A program made the position numbers and the translations under genes. This document shows positions 36,655 to 46,121 of a DNA stretch of 64,000 bases, in pieces. The notes beneath the pieces were generated by a model, which was given only the letters and a program-made list of their open reading frames with translations, was not told the origin of the DNA and searched no databases. Origin of the DNA: Paenibacillus sp. 37 (GTDB taxonomy: Bacteria > Bacillota > Bacilli > Paenibacillales > Paenibacillaceae); NCBI RefSeq assembly GCF_008386395.1, contig NZ_CP043762.1:1-64000 (forward strand). Reading direction: 5' to 3'. Position 1 is the first letter of the stretch; every line of letters starts with the position of its first letter.

Positions 36655-36900
36655 ATGATCTCTTTAAGTAGTGGATCTCACTTTAGTTAGGACTCGATTT
36701 AAAATGGTATTTTTAACGCTAAAGATACTTTAAATACAAAATCTACTCGGGGATCAAGAAATTCCATAACAGCCACTCAAATCTCTATACACTTCCATTA
36801 TACCAAAAATCAAAGCGCATAAAGCAAATCTCATGCATGCATCAACCTATTTATGGCTGGCCTGCCCCAATTGCGTTCAAGGGAACATTTACGATTGCCA
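36655..36900 (-). pseudogene. Rpn 5'-end fragment, decayed copy 3
   Basis: About 245 bp align collinearly with 34595-34870: ATGATCTCT.TAAGT.GTGGATCTCAC, AAATCTACTC.GGGATCAAG, ACTTCCATTATACCAAAAATC and GCGTTCAAGGGAACA occur in both. This is the first part and upstream region of an Rpn gene in the same orientation. The two copies flank the CRISPR array as direct repeats. Confidence 0.75.
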
Positions 36901-36904
36901 TAGC

Positions 36905-37489
36905 GCTTCTCTTTTGATCAACATTTACGTGCGTATCGTATATCTACGTCACTTTTCATTGCGAACGAATGTCTTAATTTATGGCATGAAAGTTTCATAT
37001 CACTAACATTTGGATTGCCTTTCTAGAATGCTTCGAATGTGAGATAGACAATTTTCTGTATCTGGCTTATGGAGAGTCTGCGCCCTTTCTGAGATACAAA
37101 GAACGCTTCTTCCTGAAGTCTGTAAGGAGAAATCCTCTCCTTTTCTACCTCGAGTAGATAGTTCAGTAATACGTCTGGTACAGGTATCTCATTCCACTTT
37201 CGACCTTTCCCAAACACTTCAATCGTTCCTCTAGTTTTTTCAAATCTTTTAAATTCAACCTATGAGCTTCCCCAACTCGGAGACCACAGTAGGCCATAAG
37301 TAAAAATATCACAATGTTCCTGTTTTTATATCGTCTCTCTATATATTTAAGGCTTTCGGATAGATCCTCTTCCTCCAGGTAGATCGGTTTCTTATTTTTT
37401 TCAGTTTTATACTTTTTCACTTCGGCAGCCGGATTTTTTGAGGCAAGTTCGAAATCAATCAGAGCCATATAGAATGTTCGGGAGTTCAC
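36905..37489 (-). pseudogene. Tyrosine recombinase/integrase, frameshifted
   Basis: Frames together give a phage-type tyrosine recombinase catalytic domain: YKTEKNKKPIYLEEEDLSES, LLMAYCGLRVGEAHRLNLKD (first catalytic Arg), then after a shift near 37190 GRKWNEIPVPDVLLNYLLEV, and after a stop at 37023 MKLSCHKLRHSFAMKSD (His-x-x-Arg-His box). The nucleophilic Tyr region and the N-terminal core-binding domain were not found intact. It lies on the leader side of the CRISPR array. Confidence 0.75.
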
Positions 37490-37609
37490 CTATAATGGGT
37501 CTACTTCATACATTAAAATCAATTTAAAATAAAAGTGCGTCAAATTCATGTTTGCCGCTATTATAATAGCACATATATTTCTTAATTATATGAAGTACAT
37601 ACACATAGA

Positions 37610-37850
37610 CTTAAAATTGCAAATTAAATAACAAGCACAGATCAGCACTAAGTACGATATTTGAATATTCTCCTCCCTTGCTCCAAAATCACATTCAGCT
37701 TCCTTTTCTTAGCTAAAGTGCTTGATAACGAACTTAATTTATCTATTTCAAATAGGATTACAGTTCCGGTGGAATTCCTCTTAGCGTTGAAGCTAGTCTC
37801 TTGATCATACTGCTATCAGTTAATCGCTCAAAAGGGACTCTCTTCTACAC
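37610..37850. other. Intergenic, no gene recognised
   Basis: A+T-rich DNA without ORFs or clear signals between the recombinase remnant and repeat copy 7. Confidence 0.3.
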
Positions 37851-37851
37851 T

Positions 37852-38012
37852 TAGATGTACATCTAATCGGTAATCGGACTATGTTCTTGTCCATTCCGGC
37901 AATCGGTACAAGTTCTTGTTCTTGCCTCGGGACACGAACTTGTACCGATAAAATAAAAAAGCCGCTAAATTAGCGACTTCAATGGGTATATGTTCTTGTC
38001 CCGCGACAGTTC
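37852..38012. repeat. Interspersed palindromic repeat, copy 7
   Basis: TGTACATCTAATCGGTAATC, CGGTACAAGTTCTTG / ACGAACTTGTACCG, GCCGCTAAATTAGCGAC and TTCTTGTCCCGCGACA: full right part, no long left arm. Confidence 0.88.
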
Positions 38013-38157
38013 TTCACGGCTTCTAACTTTTTGCCTTTAGTCATAAGACTTAGTTCCTGATACAAAAAATCGTTATAACAAGCGAAGTCTTATTTCATAT
38101 GCTTTTATCCAAGAGTATGATCTCCATCACGATACTATTTAGATAATTACCTACTCC

Positions 38158-38295
38158 GAAATGACACGTTGTTGTTGTGCTTTTCGGCAATGGTACATAT
38201 TTTTTGTCAAAGCTTACAAAAAATGGTGCCTTAAAACAAAAAAGCCGCTACAATAGCGACTTTAAATGGAGCAATATTCTTGTCCCGCGACACGA
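38158..38295. repeat. Interspersed repeat, diverged copy 8
   Basis: TTTTCGGCAATGGTAC, AACAAAAAAGCCGCTACAATAGCGAC and TTCTTGTCCCGCGACACG. The central stem is strongly diverged, while the right end matches copy 7. Confidence 0.75.
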
Positions 38296-38301
38296 CACGT
38301 T

Positions 38302-38329
38302 GAAGCGTCCTCACCTGCTCGGACGCTTC
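38302..38329. terminator. Terminator of the CAP/SLH gene
   Basis: GAAGCGTCC / GGACGCTTC stem with an 11-base loop, 42 bp after the stop of the minus-strand CAP/SLH gene. Confidence 0.6.
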
Positions 38330-38370
38330 TTCGCCTATCGTTCTTAAGTTGTGAACATTTTGTTCGGTCA

Positions 38371-40467
38371 TTATTTCGAAAAATCCGACGCGTTCATTGT
38401 GCCTCTTTTGACCCCGATGGCATAAACCACTCCTTGCGTCCTTAGATACACATTTAGTGTAGCATCGCTATACGTACCCGTGGACGAAATGGAGAAGTGA
38501 CCCGATGAATCAATCTGCACTGGAATTTTCTCCAGCATCTTTCCACCTTGAACGCTATCCTGATGCTGATCGATCTGAATCTCCAATTGCTTGCTCGCCT
38601 GATCTATGAATTTCCCTTCCACCACCAACCTGCCGTCAGTGCCGAATTCAACAATCAACGTTTTGCTACCAAGTGCCGGTCTAATATACACTTCCGGAAA
38701 CAGCTGTTCAGGTAGTTTTTTCTCGGAAGTGCCTGATTTCGGTGCTCCAACCAATTGCTTCATGTTGGACTGCAATTGCATCAAAATCACTGCTGCCTGT
38801 GCTCGAGTAACGATATCGTTGGAACCAAACATCTTACTCTGATTGCCTTCAGTTCCGCGCATGTAATTATGAGCCAGCACGTAGTCCACTGCATAAGTAT
38901 AATCGAAGTTCACACCGTCCATCGAAGCAATCAGGCCAGCTGCGCGGTAACGGTTAATTGGCTTATCCCGGAATTCGCTTTTGCCCAGACCTGAGCTGAA
39001 CAGTAGCAGGTTGCGGGCCTTAGCCACGTTGTATGCGCCTTCCGCCCAGTGCTTCTTTTTCTTGGAAGCATACGATTCGTCATCAATTTTGTAGGTGCGT
39101 AGCAGCATGATAAGGAACTGCGCTTCACTCACGGAATCTTCTGGCCGGAATTTTCCGTTTGTGTCCGCTCCAGCGATACCTGAACGAAGCGCCCACTCAA
39201 TCGCTGCTTGGTCGGCACGTCCTGCGATATCATTGACCTTGGCCGGATCAGTTAATGGGTAGCTCTTGCTCTTGAGACGCTCGAATACTCGTACCGGTAC
39301 TGTTCCCTTCACCTCACCGGAGCTGATCGTTACCTTGTAACTGCCAGGCTTAACTCCTTCGAGCATGCCATCCGGCGAAACTTTCAGACCCGCAGGGGAA
39401 CTGCTGGAGTATGCGATCGCCGTTTTTGGAGTTGCGAATGTCCCGTCGTCGTAAGAGGCTACGATCTGCATCGGCAACTTACTTCCTGAATTCAACACCA
39501 ATTCGTCGTAGTGAGCAGATAAACCCTTCATCGTGTGCCCTTTCCCCGTCGTGAACGACCAAGTTTTGCTTCGTCGCTGCGACTCCTTATACAGCGTATA
39601 ATCAAACTTCACCGTATAGACGCTGTAGCCGTCCAGCACATCCTTGGGATACAAGAACACCGTATTGCCATGCAGTTCACTGTAGTACGGAACATCTTGT
39701 CCTTGAGAATCCAAAATGCTGGCTTCAAACGAATCGATGGCGAAGCCTGCTGAAGCGGAGATGATGCCACCCGAGTGTTCAACACCGAAGCGGACAAGAG
39801 GATTCGGCCTCTCGAATCCGTAGAAACCAACGTCCGCTTCTTTCATTCCGTCATACGGATATACTCTCGCTTCCGTACTATCCTTCTGTAACTTCATGAA
39901 TGCTGGGTTCATGACAGCAGTACCATTCTGTAATCCAATGCCGACCGATGTGTACTGCTCATCCAATATAATCTGGCGATGATAAGCGGTGCTTAGCCAG
40001 GCATCGACCGCTTGACGTGTTGTTGCCATATTAAAAGACATGACTTCAGCTACCGATTTATTTGGCCATCCAGCTGCCTTTCCCCGGTCTCCTGCTGTCA
40101 CTCCCGTAAATCCTGGGGTACCCGGTCCCTCCTCATGGGCCGTCCTTCCTTTGAACTGAGTTGTATTGTAATATGTCGCGTGTGCTTGAGACGCCTGAGA
40201 CAATCTCGCATCAAGCTCCAAGGGGCCTACGCCTACCTTCGCCCGAATCTCATTCAGATAAGCCAATCCGTCGAGTTGATCCTGTGTGAATCCTCCTTGG
40301 GAGACCATCGTAGCCGATGCCGCCGATGCGTGATCCACTGGATAAGCCGGCACGATGACAGTTAGGGCAAAGGTTGCAGCGAGCATATATATACCCCACC
40401 CACGTCCCTTTTTCCGGGTATTCCCTTGATTTTGCATGTCTTTCTTGCTGCGTTCGCTTGATTTCAT
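38371..40467 (-). CDS. CAP-domain protein with SLH repeats
   Basis: A 698-residue exported protein. Signal peptide region GWGIYMLAATFALTVIVPAY; CAP/SCP-PR1 domain at about 60-200 (LDGLAYLNEIRAKVGVGPLE, SQAHATYYNT, NKSVAEVMSF, AWLSTAYHRQIILD); a middle Ig/Big-type region (MQIVASYDDGTFATPKTAIA, SYKVTISSGEVKGTVPVRVF); then three degenerate SLH units (AAIEWALRSGIAGADTNGKF; HWAEGAYNVAKARNLLLFSS; VLAHNYMRGTEG) and a C-terminal beta domain. AGAGGAT precedes the ATG. It is probably wall-anchored; the biochemical role of bacterial CAP domains is unsettled. Confidence 0.85.
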   Translation of the reverse strand: MKSSERSKKDMQNQGNTRKKGRGWGIYMLAATFALTVIVPAYPVDHASAASATMVSQGGFTQDQLDGLAYLNEIRAKVGVGPLELDARLSQASQAHATYYNTTQFKGRTAHEEGPGTPGFTGVTAGDRGKAAGWPNKSVAEVMSFNMATTRQAVDAWLSTAYHRQIILDEQYTSVGIGLQNGTAVMNPAFMKLQKDSTEARVYPYDGMKEADVGFYGFERPNPLVRFGVEHSGGIISASAGFAIDSFEASILDSQGQDVPYYSELHGNTVFLYPKDVLDGYSVYTVKFDYTLYKESQRRSKTWSFTTGKGHTMKGLSAHYDELVLNSGSKLPMQIVASYDDGTFATPKTAIAYSSSSPAGLKVSPDGMLEGVKPGSYKVTISSGEVKGTVPVRVFERLKSKSYPLTDPAKVNDIAGRADQAAIEWALRSGIAGADTNGKFRPEDSVSEAQFLIMLLRTYKIDDESYASKKKKHWAEGAYNVAKARNLLLFSSGLGKSEFRDKPINRYRAAGLIASMDGVNFDYTYAVDYVLAHNYMRGTEGNQSKMFGSNDIVTRAQAAVILMQLQSNMKQLVGAPKSGTSEKKLPEQLFPEVYIRPALGSKTLIVEFGTDGRLVVEGKFIDQASKQLEIQIDQHQDSVQGGKMLEKIPVQIDSSGHFSISSTGTYSDATLNVYLRTQGVVYAIGVKRGTMNASDFSK

Positions 40468-40656
40468 ATTCGTTTATCCTCTCTGCATCCCTTATTTACG
40501 AATTTTACTAGTATGTTTGGGACGCGTTCGCATCCAATTTCCCATAACGATTATTCAAAAATTTAATTTTCACTTGTCCTGATTATGTAAAGCATGAATC
40601 AAGAAATCTATCTCTGAACATATATTCTTCAAAACATCATAAGGAGGCAATCCAAG

Positions 40657-41007
40657 TTACGTTTGAAAAGATGGGTGAGCGTTCATATTTCTAATATTTC
40701 TTAGCTTGTGATATCTAGACTGCTTTTCTTGATCAATCATATTTCTCTTTGACATCCTGTCTATTATAGACGAGAGCTGCAAACGAGTGGTTCCAGTGTA
40801 ATTTGATCCGCATATCTTTTCATGAATATGGGAAATCGTTGCCTCAAAAGCTTTAAATGCTTGATCCAATGATAGTGTTATCAATCGACTCTATTAGAGA
40901 TGTCTCCGTAATTTTTTGATATTCACCTGTCAGAGGATCTCTGTAACCGAAAAAATTAAAAGGTTCATCTGCATTCTAATAGTTCTCACTTGTAATTCGT
41001 TTCATTT
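40657..41007 (-). pseudogene. HEPN/DUF4145-like fragment, frameshifted
   Basis: An ATG near 41007 gives MKRITSENY, a stop, then FNFFGYRDPLTGEYQKITET. In another frame ITLSLDQAFKAFEATISHIH, LQLSSIIDRMSKRNMIDQEK and LRNIRNMNAHPSF follow. The last motif (R…RN…H) is like the RxxxxH end of HEPN/DUF4145 helical domains seen in defence and toxin proteins. The break near 40880 makes function unlikely. It lies next to a restriction-nuclease remnant. Confidence 0.45.
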
Positions 41008-41144
41008 ACCTACCCCACTATTCTAATAGTTTACTTGCTTTAGATTCCGTATAATAATTATATCGGCACTTCATCACTGATGGCTTAAAATCAATGATTC
41101 GAATTACTAGGAAAGTGGATATACTTTGACAGTACAACCTAAGA

Positions 41145-41660
41145 CTTCTCTCGCCATTTCTCATAGCCATCAAGTATCCTTCTGGGTTCCGCTTCAATTA
41201 TTTTACGAGCTGCAAAGGTATCACCAGCTCTGAGAGCCTCTATAATGCTTGACTAGTCCGTACGATCAATTAACTTCACGTAATTTACACCAGCCAGCGT
41301 TTTACATGAATCTGTGAATCTGGTTGTTGCGATGACAACCGCTTTTTTAGTCTTATAGTATCTCATACAAGAGAAAACTTCTTGAACAGCACTAATGCCT
41401 ACCGGATTTCTACCGAATATCTTTGGCTTGAACGACATTTTCAACTCCAACTGGATCAGTAAAAACGATATCAACTCCAAAGTCACGACTACCTATAGTC
41501 TTATAGACACCAGAATAGCCTAGTTCGATTAATAATCTGTATAAGTACATCTCAAAACCGGAGCCGTTTTCCATTCTATCAATATCAGCTAATGTAATAT
41601 CTCTTAGTTCGTAGTCCTCCTTATCAAATACAACGATCTTTCGTTTTCTCGACTAGATGA
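41145..41660 (-). pseudogene. Mrr-like PD-(D/E)XK restriction endonuclease, broken
   Basis: The minus strand reads LRDITLADIDRMENGSGFEM, LIELGYSGVYKTIGSRDFGV and DIVFTDPVGVENVVQAK. This is a restriction-endonuclease-like core with Asp in FGVDIVF and the QAK motif (D…QxK). After a shift near 41420 it continues GRNPVGISAVQEVFSCMRYY, KTKKAVVIATTRFTDSCKTL and, past a TAG at 41251, SIIEALRAGDTFAARKIIEA. Mrr-type enzymes cut modified foreign DNA. No partner methylase is visible. Confidence 0.65.
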
Positions 41661-41834
41661 GAATTAATTAATATAGACAACACAAAAACTTAAGCAATAA
41701 TCAGCAGAAAAACAATATACTCCATTAGACCTACACTCCTTCTAATTCCTAGTACAATAATACCATATATTTCAAGGTTATAGATAGAATTTGTGATCAC
41801 AGTATTATGAAAATCAAGATTTTCAATTTATGCA

Positions 41835-42285
41835 AACAAGCTATAAGCCAAGGTCTAAAACGGATGATCTGGCTAAATCGTTATCTTCAAGCAGCAGAGG
41901 GGACTCTTAAAGAAGGCTCAGCGCGATGAAGATGTCTTCAAATTGGCGAAGAAAACCTTTCATCGCCGGAAGTTTCACGTTTCATCTAAATCAGTATCAT
42001 GTATAATCTCAAACGAAGTCGTGGATTGATGAAGAAATTCGGTTTGGTCTGTCCTCATCTGAAACTCAAACCATACAAACGAGTGGCTAAGGCGACTCAG
42101 GAGCATCGAATTTAACCCATCCTTTTTATAGAGGGACTTCATGAAAAGAATCCCTGGTCTCGCTCTTCTGACAGATATCATCTATTTACCTTATGGCCAC
42201 TCCAAGATGGCCTATTTGTCCTTCAACAATATGGAAGCAAGCATTCCAGGGATTGGGGATAAGATTCGCATTGAGTAAAAGTAGT
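41835..42285 (+). pseudogene. IS3-family (IS150-like) transposase OrfB remnant
   Basis: The plus strand reads YNLKRSRGLMKKFGLVCPHL, KLKPYKRVAKATQEHR and, after shifts, LLTD-type IIYLPYGHSKMAYLSFNNME with GIGDKIRIE. These match the N-terminal and first-Asp part of an IS150-type OrfB. It is unlike the IS3 element at 19256-20542 and has no detectable ends. Confidence 0.6.
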
Positions 42286-42511
42286 AAACGTTTCATAGAG
42301 GTTACTTTTCTTCTCTCTTGTTTAACTTCTGTTTGAGTATCATGATTTAGTATGTAAGCATTAGCTCAATAAGGGTAAGGTTACAGTTAAAGTGGTGGTA
42401 GCGTATCTATATTCCAGTGAAGTCAGTGTTGGGGCATCATCGAACTGAGATGCGGGCACATAAAAGATCTCGGCTATTAAATAATAAGAAAAACTTTTTG
42501 TTCTGTAAAAC

Positions 42512-42543
42512 ATGAAGTCCATCTCAAATGAGATGGACTTCAT
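42512..42543. terminator. Terminator of the WG-repeat gene
   Basis: ATGAAGTCCATCTCA / TGAGATGGACTTCAT perfect stem; on the minus strand GTTTTA follows. It is 15 bp past the gene's stop codon. Confidence 0.85.
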
Positions 42544-42558
42544 TGTTCATACTAGTTT

Positions 42559-43551
42559 TTATTCATCATATTCCCACTTCAGAATGTCTTTAGCCTCCTT
42601 GATCACTTTTCCTTTTTTGTTGATGTAATAGGCTTTTCCATTTTTATAAACAATAGCTTGTCCATTACTGAAACTCGTTACACTACTGTAAATCGCGGGG
42701 ATGACCATTGTACCTTTTTTGTTGATGAAGCCGACTTTTCCGTTGTGTAGAGTTACAGGAGCTAACCCTTCCGAATAAAAAAAGATACGAGCATACTTAG
42801 GCTTCACAACAACTGTTCCTTTTTCATTGATGAAACCCCAGTTTTTGCCGATTCTTACTCCAACCAATCCTTCATGAAAACCAGTATCATGAATTTCGTC
42901 AAACTGCGGCTTAATTAAGTAGGCTCCTTTTTTATTGATAAACCCATACTTTCCATTGATGCTGACTGGGGCTGCCCCTTTAGCGTTAAATGGTTTGGCT
43001 GTCTGAAATTTTGCCGGAATGATGATTTTTCTGTTTTTATCAACATAGCCATATGCCCCTTGGCTACTCTGGTAAACATATAGCTTCTGATTGTGAGGAT
43101 CATCATTAAAGATTTTTAGAATACTAGGTTCTTCAGATTCAACGATAAATTCGATGATAAACTCGTTCCATACATAACCACCGATTTCATATACCGAGAG
43201 TTCTAGCAGGTATTTCCCAGGTTTCACCTTTGGGGCGAATTTGACGGTATACGAAAACGCACCACCTTCGCCCGGAAGCAATTTTAGCACCCCTGGCGAG
43301 CTTGTGACAGAAACCATGTTTTCTCCAGCGTGACCCCAACCGGACAAATAAGCTCGGGGTGTTAGATACATCGTTTCGTTGGTGTTATTGGTATAATGGG
43401 AGGGAATATTGAGTTTCTTCGCTTCGCCAGGTTTTAATTTAATCGTTTGGATCGCTTTTTGGCTTGCGGAAACTTGAGTAGGAATGCAAAGTACAGATAA
43501 TAGAATGGTAACAATAGAAAGCAGTAATGCTAATCTCAATTTCTTTCTCAC
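42559..43551 (-). CDS. Secreted WG-repeat protein
   Basis: A 330-residue exported protein. Signal peptide LRLALLLSIVTILLSVLCIP; an N-terminal beta-sandwich (LNIPSHYTNNTNETMYLTPR… FAPKVKPGKYLLELSVYEIG); then five WG-type repeats: AYGYVDKNRKIIIPAKFQTA, KYGFINKKGAYLIKPQFDEI, NWGFINEKGTVVVKPKYARI, KVGFINKKGTMVIPAIYSSV and AYYINKKGKVIKEAK. WG repeats form beta-propeller-like surfaces and probably mediate binding; no catalytic motif is seen. The GTG at 43551 follows GGAGG. A single-gene unit. Confidence 0.85.
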   Translation of the reverse strand: MRKKLRLALLLSIVTILLSVLCIPTQVSASQKAIQTIKLKPGEAKKLNIPSHYTNNTNETMYLTPRAYLSGWGHAGENMVSVTSSPGVLKLLPGEGGAFSYTVKFAPKVKPGKYLLELSVYEIGGYVWNEFIIEFIVESEEPSILKIFNDDPHNQKLYVYQSSQGAYGYVDKNRKIIIPAKFQTAKPFNAKGAAPVSINGKYGFINKKGAYLIKPQFDEIHDTGFHEGLVGVRIGKNWGFINEKGTVVVKPKYARIFFYSEGLAPVTLHNGKVGFINKKGTMVIPAIYSSVTSFSNGQAIVYKNGKAYYINKKGKVIKEAKDILKWEYDE

Positions 43552-44325
43552 GCTGAAACCTCCAGTTGATTTTCATTAAACTCTAATATATGTAAACTTC
43601 TAACTTATAAATGAGCAATCCAATTCTAGCAAACGGTAGAATGAAAAAGAATAGATGCAAGTAGCAATCCCTTTTTGATGAAGGCTAGTTACATACCTAA
43701 TCAGGGCCAGAAGAGAAACCATGACGTCATATAAGGGTACCATACCTAAAGTCCGCCCTTTTTCAACTATTTATTTCCAGAATAACCTACTCTTTTTCTT
43801 AATCCAAATGGCTATGGCGAAGTCATATATAGTTGCTTCGACGATCAAAAGATTCTGGGAGAAAGTGTTGGTTGGGTCAAACACAGCCATCCGACTTCCA
43901 GTTGACCATTTCTGGTAGAAAGCAGATGGGATAAAAGCGCCCTAGTCCTTCCTTTCATTTTAATAAATTTAATGGTACACTGCCCTCCGCCAGGCTTACA
44001 TACTGATTGACTAAGACCAATTGCAAACTTTGCATAAGAACCAAATTTAAAGTTTATTTACTTAGATTCACTTTCTCACTCCCCTCTAGGTAATTTTTAA
44101 CATGAAACAATTTACAATTATATTTTACTTATTGAAAATTATCAATTAATAATTCGTTAAAAAAATAATTAATCTCCTTCATATCTACGAAACGTGATAT
44201 TCAACATATACATTGTTGTTATGAACATATTTAGAATGTGAAATGCCCTGCCTTAATATTATTGTTTCAACTACAGCAACTTGGAACTTTTCCCAGCTTC
44301 CTTCCAAACGGAATGAGTTTATCTA
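43552..44325. other. Gene-poor 0.77-kb stretch
   Basis: No intact gene. On the plus strand around 43795-43900 a frame reads LNPNGYGEVIYSCFDDQKIL then GESVGWVKHSHP, protein-like but broken by stops and unrecognised. Confidence 0.3.
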
Positions 44326-44529
44326 CTAATAAAAATGTAATGAATATAATAGAAGATCAAGCATCAGTAAGAAATCAAGGATTTTGAGACGCAACAGTCC
44401 TCCCTTGATGGTATGTACATTTCTTTCCTCGCAAGTCTTGATGAGTATTCTGTTTTTTGATTGACAATCAACAGGACTCATTAATGTGGCAGCATTAATG
44501 ACAAGCTCCATCTTGGAAGCCCAACGCAT
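44326..44529 (-). pseudogene. Fragment of a membrane protein related to that at 28613-29566
   Basis: The frame reads IKGGLLRLKILDFLLMLDLLL, matching the [20 protein letters not shown] segment before the last TM of the protein at 28613-29566. The rest of the gene is missing on both sides. Confidence 0.5.
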
Positions 44530-44564
44530 GTAAATAGTCCCCTTCCCTACGGCGGTTCAATGAT

Positions 44565-44642
44565 ACTGTTTCAACGAAACAAACAAAAAAGCCACTGTAA
44601 TAGCGACTTTGAATGGAACAATGTTTTTGACCCTCGGCAGAA
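44565..44642. repeat. Interspersed repeat, partial copy 9
   Basis: AACAAAAAAGCCACTGTAATAGCGACTTTGAATGG and ATGTTTTTGACCCTCGGCAG retain the right-hand part. Confidence 0.65.
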
Positions 44643-44764
44643 GTTTAAAACCCAAGACAAGCAAAATCAACTCATTGCAAACATTACTGTTCATCACTTG
44701 GTCATTGGTGTAGACATCGCCCAAGAGGTCCATATTGTCCGTGCAGTCAGCTTACATGTGAAAA

Positions 44765-44784
44765 GGACGGCGAATTTGCCGTCC
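44765..44784. terminator. Terminator of the protease operon
   Basis: GGACGGCG / CGCCGTCC-type stem (GGACGGCAAATTCGCCGTCC on the minus strand) followed by TTTT, 17 bp after the CYTH-fusion stop. It can work in both directions. Confidence 0.8.
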
Positions 44785-44801
44785 CTTTTTCACTCCCCGA
44801 T

Positions 44802-46064
44802 TCAATGGTTGTCATTGGAGGCAGCTGGTTCAATAACTCCGCTACCATACTTCACAAGCGATGCTTGCAAGATATCCAGTTGTCGGATGATCCGATATCC
44901 TTGCTCTGTCCCTAAGGGTTGGAGGATGACCAAACCTAGATGATCCAGAACCTCCTGGAGCTGATTCTTGAACGTGTGATAGTGTGCAACCAAAACCTGG
45001 TTGGTTCCGAGCTCCGGCTTCACCTCCAGCACTTGCTGTAATTCATCTACACTGGGCAGGCGTTCATCGGTTTTTACCGCACCCTCATTAGGAAAAGCCA
45101 AGACAGCCGTTTGCAGCGCACGTATAACCGGACTGGATAAAACCGGTATTTGCAACGGGATTTTTTTATTCCTCAAAATTTCCCCTAACTGCCGCGCCTG
45201 TGTTTTCCCCAACTCGCTTAAAGGGTCTTCATCACCATTGCCCCCAACAGGTCTTGCATGGCGAAAGTACAGATTAAAGCCACCCTGAAGCAACAGCGAA
45301 AAGGGATCCCCTCTTTTCGCCGGATGCTGAATTATATCCATAGCCCATCCAGTTTTTGAAATTTTATGCTGGATCGGGAGCAAGTTCTGCTGGGACAGCA
45401 GACCCTCCATTGTCCGGTGGCTGCTTTCGGCCGCCTCTAATCCTGTCGCCTCTGTCGATATCTCCACGATGGAATTGCCGGCCACCGTCCAGATCTCCAC
45501 ACTCTCTTGAAATCCATCCCATTGCCCCTTGTACTTTAGAGCAGTAATTGGGCCTAACACCCTGGTTTCTGTCAAAATGGCGCTAAAGTCGCGTTCTCCC
45601 CATTTTTGAGTCTGCAGCATTGGAGGGGCATTTTCATTCAGAATGCCTCTCCACTCTTCCAAGTTATCCTCTTGAACGATCTTTGCTTTTACTTCATAGG
45701 AAAGATCAAACGTACGGTCAGCTCCGCTCCAATCAACCTCTTGTTTGCAGGTGGGGTCCTCAAGATCAAATCCAAGCTCCTTTGCATGATCCATTACCTG
45801 CTGCAGATCTTGACCCTCAGAAAAGTTAAACCTCTTCTTATAGGTGATTTCCCATTGATCTTTATTCGGTTTCAGCCGGGCACGTAATATCCAATTATCG
45901 CGGAAGAAATCCTGTTCTGGCGTATCTATGAAACGGATATCGATCTGTTGCCCCTCCGATTGATCTAAATGCACAAGCTCTGTGCGCAATGTATGCTTAT
46001 CCGTAAGCACCTGGTTGGCATCGAGCAGAAACTTGATTTCATACTGCGTGTCTACATTACTCAA
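44802..46064 (-). CDS. CYTH-like domain fused to a histidine-phosphatase-like domain
   Basis: About 420 residues. The N-terminal half resembles CYTH triphosphate-tunnel enzymes: TQYEIKFLL (first Glu of ExExK is Gln), IDIRFIDTPEQDFFRDNWIL, RARLKPNKDQWEITYKKRF. The C-terminal ~180 residues resemble the histidine phosphatase superfamily: NLYFRHARP (RHG-type box with Ala for Gly), LSELGKTQARQLGEILRN, LSSPVIRALQTA and VLVAHYHTF for the second His. The TTG at 46064 lies 11 bases after GGAG; an ATG at 46085 has no ribosome site. It is last in the protease operon, 58 bp after the second S8 gene. Natural substrate unknown; the fusion is unusual. Confidence 0.7.
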   Translation of the reverse strand: MSNVDTQYEIKFLLDANQVLTDKHTLRTELVHLDQSEGQQIDIRFIDTPEQDFFRDNWILRARLKPNKDQWEITYKKRFNFSEGQDLQQVMDHAKELGFDLEDPTCKQEVDWSGADRTFDLSYEVKAKIVQEDNLEEWRGILNENAPPMLQTQKWGERDFSAILTETRVLGPITALKYKGQWDGFQESVEIWTVAGNSIVEISTEATGLEAAESSHRTMEGLLSQQNLLPIQHKISKTGWAMDIIQHPAKRGDPFSLLLQGGFNLYFRHARPVGGNGDEDPLSELGKTQARQLGEILRNKKIPLQIPVLSSPVIRALQTAVLAFPNEGAVKTDERLPSVDELQQVLEVKPELGTNQVLVAHYHTFKNQLQEVLDHLGLVILQPLGTEQGYRIIRQLDILQASLVKYGSGVIEPAASNDNH

Positions 46065-46121
46065 TGCAAAACCCACTCCTTTCATATATTCACAAAATCC
46101 ACATGTCGGTAAATTTGTTCC

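Noticed and set aside
43721..43918. 65-codon plus-strand frame
   Set aside because: Stops interrupt the neighbouring frames that look protein-like; no family or ribosome site, so it was left as gene-poor DNA.
44802..46064. CYTH-fusion protein as an ordinary adenylate cyclase or thiamine triphosphatase
   Set aside because: The ExExK motif is incomplete and a histidine-phosphatase-like half follows, so no standard activity was assigned.
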